A stretch of DNA of 64,000 nt from Desulfonatronospira thiodismutans ASO3-1 (GTDB taxonomy: Bacteria > Desulfobacterota > Desulfovibrionia > Desulfovibrionales > Desulfonatronovibrionaceae). A program made the translations under genes and the position numbers. Numbering within the stretch: the first letter of the stretch is position 1; every line of letters begins with the position of its first letter. The notes under the pieces are model-generated. The model searched no databases. It was not told where the DNA came from and saw only the letters and a list, made by a program, of their open reading frames with translations. The DNA lies in assembly GCF_000174435.1 (NCBI RefSeq), contig NZ_ACJN02000001.1:171001-235000 (forward strand), read 5' to 3'. Below are positions 51,770-59,506 of this stretch, piece by piece.

Positions 51770-52261
51770 ATGAATGCACTTCCCAACATTGTCGACAGCG
51801 AAACTGGCCAGGGTCTTCCCCGCTATGACCTGCGGGTTGAAAACCACGGGCCAAGTGATTTGGAGTTTGAGATTTGGCAGATACCCTACAACGGAACACC
51901 GGATGTCAAAAAGCCGCTGCGCATTTCCGGCCTGCGCGGCCGTAATCTGGCCCTGATTGAACACCGGGTGCTGCGTCTTCTGGCTAAGGCAGGAATTCAC
52001 CTGGGCGGACTGAATATACAGGACCAGGCTCGCTATGCCTTAAACGAAGATCAGGCCCTGAATCTGGGTCTTCTTTTCCGTACCCTGGCTCCCATGCGCA
52101 ATCGGGAGAACATGCCAATGGTGGCCGACGGAATTGAGGCCATGGGCAAGGAAGAGGCCGCCTATTGGCTGGGTATGGCCATGCACCGCAAATATCCCAG
52201 ACGGGTGCTCATGGCTCTGCGCTTTTTGCTCATTGATCCCAAGGCCAGGATGAAGGACTGA
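51770..52261 (+). CDS. Conserved hypothetical protein paired with Fic
   Basis: A 163-residue soluble protein that I do not recognise. GGAGG stands eight bases before the ATG, and the stop is five bases before the Fic gene, so the two form an operon. The N-terminal half looks like beta structure ('YDLRVENHGPSDLEFEIWQ'), the C-terminal half is helical and basic ('AYWLGMAMHRKYPRRVLMALRFLL'). By position it could be an antitoxin, target or regulator of the Fic protein, but there is no direct sign of this. A frame on the other strand across its 5' half has no RBS and is rejected. Confidence 0.7.
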   Translation: MNALPNIVDSETGQGLPRYDLRVENHGPSDLEFEIWQIPYNGTPDVKKPLRISGLRGRNLALIEHRVLRLLAKAGIHLGGLNIQDQARYALNEDQALNLGLLFRTLAPMRNRENMPMVADGIEAMGKEEAAYWLGMAMHRKYPRRVLMALRFLLIDPKARMKD

Positions 52262-52266
52262 GCAGC

Positions 52267-53376
52267 ATGCCTACCCCGGTGTATTATCATGAAGGCAAAT
52301 TTCCACCTCCTGAATTGGACTGGGCCCGCCTCATACCATTTATTGGTCCTGCCAACGCAGCAGTAGCCAGGTATGATGGTATCTTGTCCGCTGTACCCAA
52401 TGCCAATGTCCTCCTGACGCCGCTTATGACTCAGGAAGCAGTGCTGTCCTCCCGAATTGAGGGGACCCAGGCCACCTTTGGCGAAGTTTTGGAATACGAG
52501 GCAGAGCATGATAGATCCAGATTCAGCCCAGAGCGCAAAGAGGATATCGGTGAGATTTTGAATTACCGGCGGGCTATGCATGCTGCGCTGGATATGCTCA
52601 AAGAACTGCCCCTTTGCCAAAGAGTGATCAAAAGAGCGCATGAAGTCCTCTTGCAAGGAATGCGAGGGACGGGCAGATCACCGGGAGAATACAGAAAAGG
52701 TCCGAACTGGATCGGCTCTCCAGGATGCAGCATTGAAGAGGCCACATTTGTACCTGTTTCAGCTGAAAAGCTCCCGGATGCCATGCGGATCTGGGAAGAA
52801 TACATCCATGCCCAGGCTCCTCAGGATAAGCTCGTTCAGTTAGCTTTGCTTCATGCAGAATTTGAAGCCCTGCATCCTTTCTTGGATGGGAATGGCCGAT
52901 TGGGACGGATTTTTGTGCCTCTGTTCATGGCTCAGGTCGGGCTCATTTCCAGCCCTATGTTTTATATCAGCGCTTATTTTGAAGCCAGACGCGATGAATA
53001 TTACGAGCGGCTCTTGGCTGTCTCCCGGGATAATGACTGGACTGGGTGGAGCATGTTCTTTCTTCAGGCTGTCCAGGCCCAGGCTGAGGATAATCTGCGC
53101 AAGGCTCAGGCCATCTTAAGCCTGTATGATTCACTCAAGCATCGTTTTACTCAATTGACCCATTCCCAGTACGCTATCCACGCCTTGGACTGGATTTTTC
53201 AGCGGCCGATTTTTCAGAGCTCTGATTTTGCGTACAAATCATCAATACCTCCGGCCACAGCAAAAAGAATGCTGACGAAACTCAAGCAGAACGATATGCT
53301 TGTTGAAATTCAGCGTGGAGGAGGACAACGTTCTGCTGTCTTGGCCTTGCCGTCCTTGCTTCGTGTAGCAGAATAG
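52267..53376 (+). CDS. Fic-family protein (AMP transferase type, self-inhibited class)
   Basis: Fic domain proteins move AMP or similar groups from nucleotides to hydroxyl side chains of target proteins. The complete active-site motif 'HPFLDGNGRLGR' lies near residues 202-213. The inhibitory helix motif 'SSRIEGTQ' (S/TxxxEG/N) lies near residue 62, before the Fic core, so this is a class II, intramolecularly inhibited enzyme. A C-terminal winged-helix-like region (about 290-365) may bind DNA. The 369-residue length is usual for this architecture. The gene pair is flanked by 144-bp direct repeats, which suggests acquisition as a unit. Confidence 0.9.
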   Translation: MPTPVYYHEGKFPPPELDWARLIPFIGPANAAVARYDGILSAVPNANVLLTPLMTQEAVLSSRIEGTQATFGEVLEYEAEHDRSRFSPERKEDIGEILNYRRAMHAALDMLKELPLCQRVIKRAHEVLLQGMRGTGRSPGEYRKGPNWIGSPGCSIEEATFVPVSAEKLPDAMRIWEEYIHAQAPQDKLVQLALLHAEFEALHPFLDGNGRLGRIFVPLFMAQVGLISSPMFYISAYFEARRDEYYERLLAVSRDNDWTGWSMFFLQAVQAQAEDNLRKAQAILSLYDSLKHRFTQLTHSQYAIHALDWIFQRPIFQSSDFAYKSSIPPATAKRMLTKLKQNDMLVEIQRGGGQRSAVLALPSLLRVAE

Positions 53377-53588
53377 AATTTTGTGGCTCACGTATTATCC
53401 ACAAACTGATTTGTGGCTCATAAATCAAATTTGGTGAGCCACAAGGTTATTTTTTCGGGGGCTGGCAGACGTCAGCTTGGTCCTCGTAGTCGGGATCGGT
53501 ATTGGAAGCTATCGATCCAGATTTCGATCCCCATACCGATGAAGATCGAGTTGCCATGAACATTTAACTGTGCTTTCGGAAATAGAAG

Positions 53589-53753
53589 ATGTATCCGGTC
53601 CGTGTGACCACAGATGCAGACTACTTTGACCAAAATCCGGAGAGTACAGAACCGTGGTCGCCTGGGATTCCTTTATTCCCAGTAAGTGAAGAGATCTCAG
53701 AAGGTGAGATTGTAGACAGAGACAGGTTTTTGAAGGTGATCAAAGACGCATAA
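53589..53753 (+). CDS. Possible small ORF, 54 codons
   Basis: An ATG with a GGAAATAGAAG stretch before it opens a 54-codon frame ending at TAA. The product is acidic and Pro/Glu-rich ('YFDQNPESTEPWSPG', 'SEEISEGEIVDRDRFLKV') with no recognisable domain; the C-terminal 'DRDRFLKVIK' looks protein-like. It could be a small gene or the remnant of a larger one. The rest of 53377-54032 holds a hairpin around 53395-53445 (TGTGGCTCA and its complement), an arginine-codon-like ATCGG/GATCC tract, and the right repeat copy. Confidence 0.35.
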   Translation: MYPVRVTTDADYFDQNPESTEPWSPGIPLFPVSEEISEGEIVDRDRFLKVIKDA

Positions 53754-53778
53754 GTAAATAAATGAAAACGGGGTCTGT

Positions 53779-53922
53779 TCTGAAAAAACAGATACCCAAT
53801 CGTCTGCAATTGGTCAACTCCCTGCAAACAGCTAAGTTGAGCTTGTCTTCTTTCCGCTATTAAGTTATTTTTAACACTCATCCTTACAATCGCCTTTATT
53901 TTATCATTATGGGTATCTTACT
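53779..53922 (+). repeat. 144-bp direct repeat, right copy (MITE-like)
   Basis: Matches 51445-51589 almost base for base, including the terminal GATACCCAAT and ATTATGGGTATC. The 2.2 kb between the two copies contain the hypothetical gene, the Fic gene and the small ORF. Confidence 0.8.
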
Positions 53923-54032
53923 TAGGAGGAAATCTTAAACCTCCAGCCTAAAGGAGCGAAAGCAAAACCTTATCAAGTACGACAAGCAAGGTATATTATT
54001 TTGAGGTATAACCTTCAAGCTGGAGAACAATA

Positions 54033-54245
54033 ATGGATTACAAATACGAAATGATCATCTACTGGAGCCAGGAGGACGAAGCCTTTTTGGTTGAGGTTCC
54101 GGAGCTTCCAGGGTGCATGGCTGATGGGCAGTCCTATGAAGAAGCTGTGGCCAATGCCCAGGTGGTCATTGAAGAATGGATAGAAACAGCCCGGGAGATT
54201 GGCCGACATATCCCTGAGCCCAGGGGACGGCTCATGTATGCGTGA
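54033..54245 (+). CDS. hicB: HicB-family antitoxin (orphan)
   Basis: A 70-residue protein with the HicB-like RNase-H fold pattern: 'YEMIIYWSQEDEAFLVEVPELPGC' in outline, followed by 'ADGQSYEEAVANAQVVIEEWIETA', the standard HicB sequence. The C-terminal DNA-binding part of longer HicB proteins is absent. HicB normally neutralises the HicA mRNase encoded immediately upstream; here the 110 bases upstream contain no HicA, only the end of the right 144-bp repeat. It may be a solitary regulator or the remains of a module cut by the repeat. Confidence 0.78.
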   Translation: MDYKYEMIIYWSQEDEAFLVEVPELPGCMADGQSYEEAVANAQVVIEEWIETAREIGRHIPEPRGRLMYA

Positions 54246-54372
54246 TGTTTGTTGCTAATGGAGGTCTGGCTCGACTCTGCTTTCTGACCAGGACTGGAAG
54301 GTCAAGTATCCTGAATTGACTTTTTGCAGTCACATCATGTTATACTTTCTGTTTGTAATTCATGGGACTGCA

Positions 54373-55512
54373 TCAAGCCTTGGACTCAGCTTTAACAGGC
54401 AGACTGAAGAAGAAAGTTGTCCCCTGGTCCACCTTGCTCTCCACCCAGATCTTGCCCATATGCCCCAGAATAATCTTGTGCACTATGGCCAGGCCAAGTC
54501 CTGTGCTTTTCTCTCCCTCAGGGGTCTTGACGCTGGTTTTGGTAAAGGGCTGATAAAGTTTCTGGATGTCTTCTTCCGGAATGCCTGGCCCTTTATCCGT
54601 AACGGCAACTGTTACATGCTCTCCGCTCAAAAACACGTGCACCTTGATCAGGTTGCCTTCCGGAGAAAATTTGATGGCGTTGGACAGCAGGTTGTGCATC
54701 ACCTGTTCAATCTTCATGGAGTCCAGTTCCACATAGGGTATGGTCTCAAAATGCTCCAGCCGGATCTGGATCTTTTTCTTTTCAGCCAGGATCTTATTTA
54801 TATCCACAACGGATTTGATGAGAGAGATTAGATCAGTGGACTGAAAGTCAAGTTCCAGTTTGCCGGCTTCTATCCGGGCGATATCCAGCAGCTGGTCAAG
54901 CAGGGAAAGCATGAAATTGCTGGAAGTGTGGATGAGCTCCAGAAACTGGATGTATTCGTCACTTAAACTGTCTCTGGCCTCTTCCAGCAAAAACTCGCTC
55001 AGGTTGCGGATGGCCCCCAGGGGATTGCGCAGATCGTGGGCAGCCATGCCCAGGAAGTGATTCTTTAGTTCGTTCAGCTTGGTCAGCTCAATGTTTTTCT
55101 TCTGAAGTTCCCGGTTCAAGTTGCTGAACTCGTTATTCAACTGGACCAGGTTCCTGCGCAGTTCCTCTGTCTCCAGGTGATTTAATTCGCCTACAGCCAG
55201 AATTTTTCCGTTCTGTTCCATAAAACGGAAGTAAAAAGTCTGGGGAAGACCGGAATGGGAATTGACATTGAAAAGGTGCTGCTCGTCCTCCTGCTGCAAA
55301 GCATTTTGCAGGTCAAAGGAACCGGTGAAATCCACAATCACCTCGCTTAGCAGTCTGCCTGTGACATCCTTGCCTACAAGATTATGCGTAAACCTGTTGG
55401 CCTGCTGGATTCGACCGTCTACATCAAGGGTCATAAGAATAATCGCCGCGTGTTCAGCGAGATAATTATTCAGGGCCTCACCGGAAAAATCAGGAATCAT
55501 GTTTTTACTCAT
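54373..55512 (-). CDS. PAS-domain sensor histidine kinase
   Basis: A 379-residue cytoplasmic kinase: PAS domain (about 15-115, 'IILMTLDVDGRIQQAN'), a coiled-coil linker (about 118-150), HisKA with phospho-His159 in 'AAHDLRNPLG', and HATPase_c with 'NLLSNAIKFSPEG' (N box), 'VTDKGPGIPEED' (G1) and 'STGLGLAIVHKI' (G2). There are no membrane segments, so it senses inside the cell, probably through PAS or through its neighbour. The start overlaps the end of the B12-binding protein gene by eight bases, so signal passing between the two is likely. A lone receiver gene (56607) is the natural phosphate acceptor. Confidence 0.93.
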   Translation of the reverse strand: MSKNMIPDFSGEALNNYLAEHAAIILMTLDVDGRIQQANRFTHNLVGKDVTGRLLSEVIVDFTGSFDLQNALQQEDEQHLFNVNSHSGLPQTFYFRFMEQNGKILAVGELNHLETEELRRNLVQLNNEFSNLNRELQKKNIELTKLNELKNHFLGMAAHDLRNPLGAIRNLSEFLLEEARDSLSDEYIQFLELIHTSSNFMLSLLDQLLDIARIEAGKLELDFQSTDLISLIKSVVDINKILAEKKKIQIRLEHFETIPYVELDSMKIEQVMHNLLSNAIKFSPEGNLIKVHVFLSGEHVTVAVTDKGPGIPEEDIQKLYQPFTKTSVKTPEGEKSTGLGLAIVHKIILGHMGKIWVESKVDQGTTFFFSLPVKAESKA

Positions 55513-56143
55513 ATTGTTGCAGCATTTTTTCCAGTTCTTTAATTGAAGAAATATATTGCACCCTGGAATACTTATCCTGTATATCGGATCCTCCCCAACG
55601 AAAGGCCTGTCCTCCTACAATAACCTGCTGACCCGGAAGCTCGCTTTCAAGCCTTTGTAAAACATTGTGCAGATAGTCCATATTAAAATAGACGCTCATG
55701 GAAAGTGCTACTATCTCCGGCTGCTTGTCCCGGACAATATCCAGCAGATCCTCTACAGGCGTGTTTGCACCCAGGAAATAGCCATCCCAGCCATTAAGCT
55801 CAAAAATATCGGCCACCATTTTGCCTCCGATCTGGTGGTACTCGTTTACCAGACAGGAAACCACGGCCTTTCTGCCCACATGCTGGGCGGCAAAAATTCT
55901 GGGATAGGCCAAGCTTAGCACACTTTCAGTAATTGTGGTGGCCATATGTTCTGTGGCCACTGATATACGGTTGGTCTCCCACAGATAACCTACTTCGTAA
56001 AGGGAAGTCTGAAACAGATCCAGGTAGAGATCATAAATGGACACATCCCTGTCCAGAAGGTCCTTGACTATCTTTGTGCATTCCTGTCGATTGCCTTTGA
56101 GCAGGTTCTGAAGATAGTTATTGTAAATTTCACTGGTTATCAT
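55505..56143 (-). CDS. B12-binding sensor protein with Wx9EH motif (CarH/LitR-like photosensory module)
   Basis: From the ATG at 56143 the protein has 212 residues: a helical cap domain (about 1-90) and a B12-binding Rossmann domain (about 95-205). The cap contains W55 and E65-H66 as 'LWETNRISVATEH', exactly the Wx9EH signature of light-sensing AdoCbl proteins such as CarH. The B12 histidine is in 'NEYHQIGG' (E-x-H-x-x-G instead of D-x-H-x-x-G), followed by 'SMSVYFNMDYL' and 'VGGQAF'. There is no DNA-binding domain; instead it overlaps the histidine kinase gene, so it likely feeds that kinase. The longer frame to 56224 adds the tail of an EAL remnant and is not favoured. Confidence 0.8.
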   Translation of the reverse strand: MITSEIYNNYLQNLLKGNRQECTKIVKDLLDRDVSIYDLYLDLFQTSLYEVGYLWETNRISVATEHMATTITESVLSLAYPRIFAAQHVGRKAVVSCLVNEYHQIGGKMVADIFELNGWDGYFLGANTPVEDLLDIVRDKQPEIVALSMSVYFNMDYLHNVLQRLESELPGQQVIVGGQAFRWGGSDIQDKYSRVQYISSIKELEKMLQQYE

Positions 56144-56340
56144 GGTAGTTACCGGCCTTATTTTGAAGAGGTAGTAACCCTGAACAAGATCCGTGTCAAA
56201 CTCCATGGTCCTTACTATTTCCACATAAATTCAACCCCTTCGCTCAAGACCATGACTCCAAGCTGATGCCCCATCTTGAAACTCACCCCGATGATCATGA
56301 TATCCTCTAATACCCACCGGCAATACTTCTTGCATGCAGG
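56144..56340 (-). pseudogene. EAL-domain (c-di-GMP phosphodiesterase) remnant, frameshifted
   Basis: On the minus strand the frame ending at about 56214 reads 'EDIMIIGVSFKMGHQLGVMVLSEGVEF' and then stops; the other frame continues 'TDLVQGYYLFKIRP' toward 56150. In EAL domains these are neighbouring segments: the helix plus 'AEGVE' and then 'cDxvQGYyfsrP'. A single frameshift near 56225 separates them. Only this C-terminal piece remains, directly before the B12-binding gene. Confidence 0.6.
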
Positions 56341-56606
56341 TTGTTGCTGATAAAAAATCAGCCAAACCGGTCAAAAAATTATTGAAATTATTTTTTGCCT
56401 CGTATAAAAAAAACTTCTGCGCAATACTTGTGCGGTGCTTAAAAAATGGCATTTGCCGCGGACTGACAAGGAACAATACGCTTTTGCCCTGCTTTACGGC
56501 CCATTCAGGACTACCTGCTTCCGGACTGCAAACGGGCTCAAAGCGGGTTAAAAGTATGGCTTTCGGACATTTGGTCAGAAACACGTTTCTATGGAGGGCA
56601 GACCGC

Positions 56607-57035
56607 ATGAAGGTACTGATCGCGGAAGACGAGTTTTACAACAGATGGGTGCTGAGCAAAATGATGGCCAGTTACGGCAACTGTATCGAAACAGACAACG
56701 GCGAAGAAGCAGTACAGACTTTTTGCTGGGCCTGCAGAAAAAAGGAGCCTTACGACCTGGTTCTTCTGGACATAATGATGCCCGCACTCAACGGATTTGA
56801 AGTTCTGGAGCGTATCCGGGCGTTTGAAAAGGAAAGCGGCATTGAAAATCTTCAGAAAACCAAAATTGTCATGTTGACCTCACTGGAAGAACCAGAATAT
56901 ATTGATCAGGCTTTAAACGAATACGGTGCTGATTCCTACCTGACCAAGCCTGTTCAACTGGAAACACTGCGCCAGGTCTTGACTGACCTGGGCTTTTTTC
57001 CTCAAGAGCTGGACATGCAGCAGGAAGCAGTATAA
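56607..57035 (+). CDS. Single-domain response regulator (CheY-like)
   Basis: Receiver domain only (142 residues): 'MKVLIAEDEFYNR', phosphoacceptor Asp55 in 'DLVLLDIMMPALNG', Thr in 'VMLTS', Lys in 'SYLTKPVQ'. The start at 56607 has GGAGGG eight bases upstream; the frame is open further upstream but without homology. It is divergent from the B12-sensor/kinase operon and very likely works with that kinase. It resembles the regulator at 13889-14290 in size and motifs ('PYDLV..DIMMP'). Confidence 0.87.
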   Translation: MKVLIAEDEFYNRWVLSKMMASYGNCIETDNGEEAVQTFCWACRKKEPYDLVLLDIMMPALNGFEVLERIRAFEKESGIENLQKTKIVMLTSLEEPEYIDQALNEYGADSYLTKPVQLETLRQVLTDLGFFPQELDMQQEAV

Positions 57036-57212
57036 CAAACAAAAATCCTGGGAAGAGTTTTTTATGTCCGGCAGGCCTTATTGTGTTTAAAAGTTAATCA
57101 GCGGAAACGGTCCCACTGGATGAATAAACAGGATTGACCGGACCGGCACCTCCCAGTCAAATAACAACACAATAAGCCGGTACCAAAATACCCGGGCCAG
57201 GTCCCAGTCCAT

Positions 57213-57860
57213 ATGGACATTATCAACTTCACTCTAAATAACGCCGGCCTGGTTCTGGAATACACCTTCAATCACCTGTCCCTGGTTCTTATAGTTCTGC
57301 TTATTTCCCTGGCCCTGTGGATATCAACCGGCCTGATTATAAGCTGGCACGACAGGCTGGCCGGGACAGTCATCAGCCTCAGCAATATACTCTTTTGCAT
57401 CCCCAGTATTTCCCTTTTCGGCCTGTTCATGACCATGCCCGGATTCGGCCTGGGCAGAAATACCGCTGTTGTTGTCCTGGTGATTTACGCCATGATGCCC
57501 CTGGTACGAAGCGTTTATCTCGGAGTCAAATCAGTGGATGCCTCTGTCGTGGACGCCGGTAAAGGCATGGGCATGACCCCGTTGCAGATTTTACTGCAGA
57601 TACGGATCCCCATGGCCTGGCCCATGATTTTTGCCGGCATGCGCGTGTCCATTGTCATTGTCACTGGAATTGCCACCATGGCCACCTTTATCGGCGAAAA
57701 AAACCTGGGCAGACTCATTCACCAGGGGATCACCAGAGGCGACTCGGACATGATAATTACCGGGGCGATTATAGTGGCCTGCATGGCTCTGCTTCTTGAT
57801 TTTATAATGGCCCGCATACAACGAAGGGTGATCTCTCCAGGCCTGAGGTTTGATACTTAA
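57213..57860 (+). CDS. Quaternary-amine ABC transporter permease 1 (OpuCB/ProW-like)
   Basis: A 215-residue membrane protein with about six helices and the typical permease-ATPase contact loop 'VDAGKGMGMTPLQILLQIRIP' (EAA-type) near residue 112. Together with the next three genes it makes an OpuC-type importer for glycine betaine, choline or carnitine, used as osmoprotectants. The second permease follows the ATPase gene, so the channel is a heterodimer of two half-permeases. The ATG is at 57213; no strong RBS is visible. Confidence 0.9.
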   Translation: MDIINFTLNNAGLVLEYTFNHLSLVLIVLLISLALWISTGLIISWHDRLAGTVISLSNILFCIPSISLFGLFMTMPGFGLGRNTAVVVLVIYAMMPLVRSVYLGVKSVDASVVDAGKGMGMTPLQILLQIRIPMAWPMIFAGMRVSIVIVTGIATMATFIGEKNLGRLIHQGITRGDSDMIITGAIIVACMALLLDFIMARIQRRVISPGLRFDT

Positions 57861-57869
57861 AGCTGACAC

Positions 57870-58847
57870 ATGATTGAACTTATAAACGTTACCAAAATAT
57901 TTCCGGGGGCACCATCGCCTTCAGTGGACAATGTATCCTTCAGGGTGAACCAGGGAAATATCTGTGTGCTGCTTGGCCCCTCAGGATGCGGCAAGACCAC
58001 CATCCTGCGGATGATGAACCGTCTGGAAGAACCAAGCAGTGGCAAAATCCTTATAAATTCGGAGAATACCCTCAAGTCAGACCCTTCGGCACTGCGCCGC
58101 TCCATTGGATATGTAATCCAGCAGACAGGGCTGCTGCCGCACAGAACCGTGGCCAGGAACATTGCCCTTGTGCCAGGTCTGCTGGGTTGGCCTCAGGAAA
58201 AGATAAACAACAGGGTGGATGAACTGCTGAAACTCATGGGCCTTGATTCAGGGGATATAGCTGACAAATACCCCCATCAGCTGAGCGGCGGCCAGATGCA
58301 GAGGGTGGGTGTAGCCCGGGCCATGGCTGCCGATCCTCCCATAATGCTTATGGACGAACCATTTGGAGCAGTGGACCCCATAATCCGCATCAGGCTGCAG
58401 GACGAGTTTTTGAAGCTGCAGCAGCAGGTTAGAAAAACCATCTGTTTTGTGACTCATGATATAAACGAGGCCATCAAGATGGCTGACTACCTGATTATTT
58501 TCAACCAGGGCCGCCTGGTACAGATGGGTTCTCCCGTTGAAGTGCTTACCAGTCCAGCGGATGACTTTGTACTTAGTCTCATCGGAGATGACCGGGGGGT
58601 AAAGATTCTTGACCTGACCAGAGCGGAAACATTAATGGAGCCGGCAGATAATATTTCAGATGATCTGCTGGGATCCGGCTGTACAGTGCAGTCCTACCAG
58701 CCTGTCAAACTGGCCCTGGAAGTAATGATGAAAAAAAACCAGGACCGGGTTGGAGTCTGTCGGGGCAATCACCTGGCAGGAACTCTCAGCTGGTCGGACA
58801 TAAAAAGACATATCAACAAAGTAAGCGGGGAAGAAAGTGAGCTTTGA
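57870..58847 (+). CDS. Quaternary-amine ABC transporter ATPase (OpuCA/ProV-like)
   Basis: ATP-binding subunit, 325 residues: Walker A 'GPSGCGKTT' near residue 39, Q-loop 'IGYVIQQTGL', signature 'LSGGQMQRV' near 135, Walker B 'PIMLMDEPFG' near 155, and H-loop 'FVTHDINEA'. The C-terminal ~80 residues form a single short CBS-like segment ('SYQPVKLALEVMMKKNQDRVGV'), less than the tandem CBS pair that senses ionic strength in OpuA. Start ATG nine bases after the first permease stop; its end overlaps the second permease start by 11 bases. Confidence 0.93.
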   Translation: MIELINVTKIFPGAPSPSVDNVSFRVNQGNICVLLGPSGCGKTTILRMMNRLEEPSSGKILINSENTLKSDPSALRRSIGYVIQQTGLLPHRTVARNIALVPGLLGWPQEKINNRVDELLKLMGLDSGDIADKYPHQLSGGQMQRVGVARAMAADPPIMLMDEPFGAVDPIIRIRLQDEFLKLQQQVRKTICFVTHDINEAIKMADYLIIFNQGRLVQMGSPVEVLTSPADDFVLSLIGDDRGVKILDLTRAETLMEPADNISDDLLGSGCTVQSYQPVKLALEVMMKKNQDRVGVCRGNHLAGTLSWSDIKRHINKVSGEESEL

Positions 58848-59481
58848 TCCGGAGCTTTTTATTCATGCCATGAGCCACCGGGCACCCCCCTATATCCTGG
58901 AGCACCTGAACCTGGTACTGATTCCCATGTGTATAGCTGTACTCATCGCCCTGCCCACGTCAATCATGCTTACAAGACCTGCGTACCGCCGCTTTACTTC
59001 CAGGATCATGGCAGTATTCAACGCCGGGCAAACCATACCGCCTCTGGCGGTAATCGCCATATTTTTTCCTTTTCTCGGCCTGGGTTATGCACCTGCTATC
59101 CTGGCCCTGAGCATTTACGCCCTTTTGCCCATTGCCCGAAACACCATCACCGCAATTTCATCTGTGCCCCAGGACGTCAAGGAGGCGGCCAGGGGCATGG
59201 GTATGACTCCATGGGAAGTTCTGAGGAAGGTTGAGCTTCCCCTGAGTGTCCCGGGCATCATGACCGGGATAAAGACCTCTGCCGTTCTTACCGTGAGTAC
59301 TGCCGTCCTTGCAGCTCTGGTGGGCGGCAAAGGGATGGGCGCTGTTATTTTTGCAGGCATAAATTTCTTCCAGGCGGAGCTTATCCTGGCCGGGACTGTT
59401 TATATCGGAATAATGGCTGTTTTAATTGAACGTATGCTTACTTTACTGGAATGGTATCTATCCCCGAGTCATTTAAAATAA
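58837..59481 (+). CDS. Quaternary-amine ABC transporter permease 2 (OpuCD-like)
   Basis: Second half-permease (214 residues, about six helices) with the contact loop 'EAARGMGMTPWEVLRKVELPLS' near residue 114 and 'GTVYIGIMAVLIERML' near the end. It starts with GTG inside the ATPase coding sequence (11-base overlap), a sign of coupled translation. It is homologous to permease 1 and probably forms the heterodimeric pore with it. Confidence 0.9.
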   Translation: MSFDPELFIHAMSHRAPPYILEHLNLVLIPMCIAVLIALPTSIMLTRPAYRRFTSRIMAVFNAGQTIPPLAVIAIFFPFLGLGYAPAILALSIYALLPIARNTITAISSVPQDVKEAARGMGMTPWEVLRKVELPLSVPGIMTGIKTSAVLTVSTAVLAALVGGKGMGAVIFAGINFFQAELILAGTVYIGIMAVLIERMLTLLEWYLSPSHLK

Positions 59482-59506
59482 GAAATGCAGACAAAAAGGA
59501 GTGATC

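Noticed and set aside
51563..52000. Minus-strand ORF opposite the Fic partner gene
   Set aside because: No RBS, no homology and it overlaps a plus-strand gene with a good RBS and operon structure; it also begins inside the 144-bp repeat neighbourhood.
53461..53560. Possible coding relic in the ATCGG/GATCC-rich tract
   Set aside because: The pattern is a short palindromic repeat tract giving Arg/Ser-rich text in several frames; no start, RBS or domain.
56334..56606. N-terminal extension of the response regulator
   Set aside because: The receiver domain starts exactly at 56607 with a good RBS; the extension overlaps the EAL remnant in antisense and has no domain.
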